A stretch of 64,000 bases of DNA from the NCBI GenBank assembly GCA_023436305.1, contig JAEZJQ010000016.1, positions 10,724 to 74,723 on the forward strand. Direction: 5' to 3'. This stretch comes from Bacillota bacterium. Its GTDB lineage: Bacteria; Bacillota; UBA4882; UBA8346. A program made the position numbers and the translations under genes. Below the pieces are notes generated by a model. The model saw nothing but the letters and a program-made list of their open reading frames with translations, was not told the DNA's origin and did not search any database. Each line of letters starts with the position of its first letter. The first letter of the stretch is position 1. Shown here one piece after another: positions 60,281-64,000 of the stretch.

Positions 60281-62046
60281 TTAAAACTTCATTAGATTTT
60301 GATCACCGTATGTATCCACGGTGGCACACTCTACTGCATTTTCTTCCGTGCGGCCATCACTCCCAAACAAGATAACTCCCATGATCAGATTGATGAAGTA
60401 GAATAAACTTAATGCCCGCACCAAGATCACGGCGATATTCCCCTGATAACCTTGGAGATCGAAGATGAGTAAGACTCCCAGTAAAACGATCCAGACCGTA
60501 TGGAACAATAAAAATTTATATCTCTCACGAATTACTTTCAATACCGTCTTTTTCCCCTCATATCCTTTCGCGGTAACCCGCCAGCCGAAAGGTTTATTCC
60601 GGTAAAAACTTACCAGACTCATAAATTGGGTGTAATTAATGAAGGTGCGCAAAACATAGATGGACAAATACAAATACCACAGTTTCCGAAACCAGCGCAA
60701 CTTTAATTTTCGGAGCTCCAAACGGTAATAATTAACAGCTTCCGCAAAACTAAGCAAGACCACCGGGATAAATCCGGTGGAAAATAACATGATTGCCGCC
60801 AGGGAATATCCGGAACGGGGATTCAACACCGCTATTAAATTCACAACATAAGCGATGGGCCCCGACCAGGAATTCAACAGATAAACGAATAAGTTAAATT
60901 TTTCATAAATGATGAGCTTATCGCCGCTGAACACATTACGGCTATACTTATGAGTAACTTGCGCCGTTCCAAAGGTCCACCTTCGCCACATACTCTCGAA
61001 GGCGTTCAAGGAGTTGGGCACCCATTCTCCGGTTTTAATCCATAAAGTTTTTGAATAATACCCCCGGTTATAAGCCGCGATACTTTTCAGCAGGTCTTCG
61101 GCTATAATGATCTGTCCTTTATAATATTCCGTCCAATCCCCGATCCGGCCAAGCACCTCCCGGCGCCAAATGGCATTATGGCCCAGAAAAAAGGGGAAAC
61201 CGCCCCCTCCCCGTCGATCCAATGCCGCAACCGGTACTGGTACATATTGACCGAGGCTACCAGGGAAAAACGGTTAAAGCTAAGATTGGTGGGAATAATC
61301 TGATATTGAATAATCCCCAAAGTGTCATCCTGATGAAAGTATCCCAGGGAACGCCGAATAATATTTTCATGCCGGGGTAAGGTGGAATCAATATCCAACA
61401 TGACCACATACTCCACCCCTTGCGGCAGATTTTCAACTCCCATATCGATGTTTCCCGGTTTGAACAGATTTTTTCGAGTATTGTACAAGAAATAAGTAGC
61501 TATCTGCTCACTTTGCGGGTATGCCTCCACGAAGGTTTTCCACCTGAGGAATTCTTCACTGGTACTATCCGGTGAATTATCGATTACAATAATGGTTTTT
61601 TTCCCCGGATAATCATTTTCAGCTACCGAGTCAAAGGTCATTTTACAGACATCGAAGGCTTCATTGCAAGAGGGCAAAATAAAAGCCACCCCGGGATAGA
61701 CTTCAAAATCCTGCAAAACATCATCTTTCGGCAGCATGGACTTAATGCCGCGAAAAAACACCTTGAGATTGATGAATGTATAGTGTAACAAACTAAAATT
61801 CGATAGAAAAAAGAACATAAAAACCAACAGCGTAAAAAAGTTGGCAATATAATGCAATTCCACCATTACAATGATGAAATAAACCGGGATGATGATGATG
61901 AAATATAGCTTGTTATAATAACTGTAATGAAGCAGCTTGCGTTTTTTTTGAGAAAATTTCCCGATGACATAGCCGAAAGCGAGCAAGAAAATCGTAATAA
62001 GAAAAAGCCGTATCAATTTCATTACCAGTGGCAGTTCCATGCGCAT
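60281..62046 (-). pseudogene. Family 2 glycosyltransferase (cellulose-synthase-like), frameshifted
   Basis: Two overlapping frames give one GT2 enzyme. The upstream part (62046-61102) has membrane segments near the N-terminus, FILPSCNEAFDVCKMTFDSVAENDYP, the D-x-D motif VVMLDIDSTLPRHENI, and QYQIIPTNLS. At RLRHWIDG, near 61215, the sense switches frame and continues (61222-60281) as RRGGGGFPFFLGHNAIWRREVL, AEDLLKS, the QxxRW-like SMWRRWTFGTAQ, and several membrane helices. Insertion of four bases (a second CGAC) or an equivalent shift would rejoin it. It could be a true frameshift mutation, a recoding site at the G-rich run or a sequencing error. Confidence 0.75.
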
Positions 62047-62241
62047 TAACTCCAGATCTCGTTTTTCCCACGTTGAAATTTATTATATATTATTTCATCA
62101 ACATCTGTACAGTTAAGAGTAGTAAAACTATGTTTACAGTTACCATTTCTGGATTATTTTAAGCCTTGATTTGGTAAGTCCTTATTTTGATAGCATGTGA
62201 TCCGGCTATAAAATATTCGTGAACTAAATACCCATTAAATG

Positions 62242-62280
62242 AAAAAGCCGGAGCACCCATGATGCTGCTCCGGCATTTTT
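62242..62280 (-). terminator. Terminator after the bactofilin-like gene
   Basis: A perfect 9-bp stem (62247-62255 with 62266-62274, ten-base loop) with T runs on both strands, 18 bases past the stop of the minus-strand gene. The rest of 62047-62241 holds no gene. Confidence 0.8.
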
Positions 62281-62297
62281 TTGTAAAACCATTGGGT

Positions 62298-63539
62298 TTA
62301 ACAACTTTCCGTTTTTTTCGCCGTTAAATAAATTTCACGGATGGCGTATAACAAGGCGCCGGCTCCCAACAAGGCGGCCCCAAACCGGATAATGAAGCTC
62401 AGTCCCGGAAAGACCGGACCTACCGTGGGCAGTTTACCCAGTAAATCCAGAGCGAATAATCCCAAATTAAAGATTACCAAACCTACGCCGAACCGGTAAG
62501 CAGTATCCCGCTTTTCTTTGAGAATTAACCGGCCCAGCCAAAGCGCGGCCGGTATCGTCGCCAGATAGAACAGTACGATATATCCGGCGGTAGCCGCCAA
62601 TCCGAACACCAATCCAAATGAAGGTGACATGAAGAAGGAAAATACCGATAAAATCGCACAGACAATGGCAGCGGCAACAGTCGATGCCAAGGCAATCAAG
62701 CCATATCCCACCGCACTCCATGGCTTAACAATGATAAATTGCTCCATCTTACCGGAGATAGTCCGGAATAACCGGATGAGCAATAGGCCGATGAGAAAAT
62801 AGGCCACCGTGGTGAATAAAAGCTTGATGAATTTCCAGATGTAACTCTGAACTTCGCGTTGTTGTTTTTCCCCAGGCGTTATTTTGGATTTAATCCACTG
62901 GAAATCCGCAACTTGGGCTCCTTTTTGAATTTGGGCGGTACCGCCTTGGAACCTCAACTTGCCATGAATAACCGTTCCCGGAAGTACGGTCAGGGTCGCT
63001 TTGGTTTCTTCCTTACCGGGTTCGGGGGCGCCAAAATTATTAATATTGACATCACCGAAAAACTCACCGTTTAATACGACATTTCCGGCGCCAATCATGG
63101 TTTTACCTTTTACTTTGCCATTTATATTGACTTGGCCACCGAAAGCGATTACATTGCCATGAATTACGGAATTGTCCAAAAATTTAATAACACCGCCAAA
63201 AACATTCACATTTTTCCCAATCGCGCTTCCAAGGTTAACGGTACCGCCGCCGGTCCGAACATTGCCCAGGACATTGCCGGATAGATTCACATCCTGGCCC
63301 ATACCGATGAAATCACCTTCTACCGTGCCGGTGGATGAAATGTTTTGGCCCCAGAAAATCAAATCTCCTTTGATGACGCCATCATTTTTAATAATCTGTC
63401 CGCCAACGAATTTATCGCTGGGGATAATCTGATCTTTTTGAACTGTGACGATGGCGGACGATTCCGCCCATACTATCCCGGTCACCGTGAGAAAAACCAT
63501 CAATAACACCAACCAACCCGTTTTACACCATTTCTTCAT
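62298..63539 (-). CDS. Membrane protein with bactofilin-like (polymer-forming) repeat domain
   Basis: 413 residues. A signal peptide (WLVLLMVFLTVTGIVWA) is followed by ~170 residues of short beta-helix repeats rich in GN, GD and GG (GVIKGDLIFWGQNISSTGTVEGDFIGMG), as in bactofilins. Then come about four membrane segments from residue ~235 (LLFTTVAYFLIGLLLI, IALASTVAAAIVCAILSVFSFF, LGLFALDLLGKLP and a last ALLGAGALLYAI). The export signal puts the repeat domain outside the cytoplasm, unlike classical bactofilins. Function unknown. ATG 63539 follows AAAGGAGC. Confidence 0.78.
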   Translation of the reverse strand: MKKWCKTGWLVLLMVFLTVTGIVWAESSAIVTVQKDQIIPSDKFVGGQIIKNDGVIKGDLIFWGQNISSTGTVEGDFIGMGQDVNLSGNVLGNVRTGGGTVNLGSAIGKNVNVFGGVIKFLDNSVIHGNVIAFGGQVNINGKVKGKTMIGAGNVVLNGEFFGDVNINNFGAPEPGKEETKATLTVLPGTVIHGKLRFQGGTAQIQKGAQVADFQWIKSKITPGEKQQREVQSYIWKFIKLLFTTVAYFLIGLLLIRLFRTISGKMEQFIIVKPWSAVGYGLIALASTVAAAIVCAILSVFSFFMSPSFGLVFGLAATAGYIVLFYLATIPAALWLGRLILKEKRDTAYRFGVGLVIFNLGLFALDLLGKLPTVGPVFPGLSFIIRFGAALLGAGALLYAIREIYLTAKKTESC

Positions 63540-63652
63540 TTGAATTTGCTCCTTTCAAAAAGTTGAATAATAAATTATGACTCAAATAACCGTTATAAGT
63601 ATAGCCCAGAACCCCTCCGAATCCATCCATGTCGTGGCTTCAAACCCCCGGT

Positions 63653-64000
63653 TCATTGTTCATTGTAATCCGGCTTTGGATTGGCCGGTTTGGCCGTCAT
63701 AAATCTTACCGCCAATACAATCCCAAACAGAATCGTGGCCCAACAGATATTTTGAAGCACCCGGGATATGGATACAATGGCTTGTGTGAATACGCTGGAG
63801 ATGACATGAAAAAAAATTTGCGAATCCAGCGCAATCCCCGAAAGAAAACTGGAGTATTGCCTGCCTTGCAATAAGATCCCGTACAAACCGGCGTCTTGCA
63901 CCGTCAAGTGAATGGCCATATATAGTAATACCAGTGCGGCCGCCAGCCAGCCGAAAATCATTTTTATCAAGCCCAATTCCCCATTCAAATTGACAGCCGG
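63653..64000 (-). CDS. Membrane protein of unknown function (5' end beyond the window)
   Basis: The frame is open to the right edge, so the true start may lie outside; TTG 63988 is an in-window candidate without a good ribosome site. Three hydrophobic segments are seen: IFGWLAAALVLLYMAIHL, IFFHVISSVFTQAIVSI and ICWATILFGIVLAVRFM. A short hydrophilic tail (TAKPANPKPDYNEQ) follows. No family recognised. Confidence 0.6.
   Translation of the reverse strand, partial: PAVNLNGELGLIKMIFGWLAAALVLLYMAIHLTVQDAGLYGILLQGRQYSSFLSGIALDSQIFFHVISSVFTQAIVSISRVLQNICWATILFGIVLAVRFMTAKPANPKPDYNEQ

Overview
The window is a gene-dense, roughly 45% GC stretch of a bacterial chromosome, mostly transcribed from the minus strand, with no rRNA, tRNA or CRISPR array seen. 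Gene content points to a spore-forming Bacillota: spo0A, an alpha/beta small acid-soluble spore protein, phosphosulfolactate synthase, cwlD-type amidase, ypiB, yqhV, yvlB/yvlD-like genes, ireB, rny, ymdB, and the prpC-prkC-rsgA-rpe order. It also carries a signal-peptide-bearing beta-barrel protein ending in phenylalanine, as outer-membrane proteins do. That combination suggests an outer-membrane-bearing (diderm) spore-former, such as the Hydrogenispora/Limnochordia type lineages. The lineage name is inference only.

Layout. 1-1375 is argH, cut by the left edge. 1598-8794 (minus) is one apparent operon: a TrpP-like ECF S component, two EcfA ATPases, EcfT, IorA, IorB and a phenylacetate-CoA ligase. 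It would import tryptophan or a related aromatic amino acid, oxidatively decarboxylate the transaminated 2-oxo acid to an aryl-acetyl-CoA, and interconvert that with the free aryl acid. It has a good sigma-A promoter at 9063-9091 and a ~260-nt leader with a terminator. 9215-27883 is mixed housekeeping and accessory content: phosphatases, an HD-GYP protein, aspartate kinase behind a structured leader, a Dam-type methylase, an M29 peptidase, ypiB, murC, an SASP, the beta-barrel protein, comA, three tandem secreted EF-hand-like paralogues of unknown function, a flavin-binding split-barrel protein and ireB. 27884-28304 holds a strongly structured candidate RNA and an 18-bp tandem repeat.

28305-43487 is a core block: cheX, rpe, rsgA, prkC, prpC, rlmN, spo0A, a GNAT acetyltransferase, ymdB, an unknown acidic protein, rny, recX, recA, thpR, cinA and a cell-wall amidase. 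43685-45244 (plus) has speH behind a promoter and structured leader, then ku. 45245-47830 is a sparse region with a small inverted-repeat element, a broken membrane gene and a DUF6448 protein. 48228-51255 holds a TPM/TPM/LemA cluster and a second HD-GYP protein. 51347-56246 holds dtd, relA, recJ, a small coupled ORF and a VOC protein. The right end has a lytic transglycosylase, a second copy of the inverted-repeat element, a yvl-like envelope-stress operon, a zinc-ribbon protein, a frameshifted glycosyltransferase, a bactofilin-like membrane protein and a partial membrane gene.

The most novel-looking items are the operon leader at 8795-9056, the purine-bulged RNA stem at 27961-28040, the leaders of aspartate kinase and speH, the three EF-hand-like secreted paralogues at 23895-26873, and the two-copy inverted-repeat element. 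Where the usual ATG choice conflicts with the ribosome site, I moved the start and say so in the entry.
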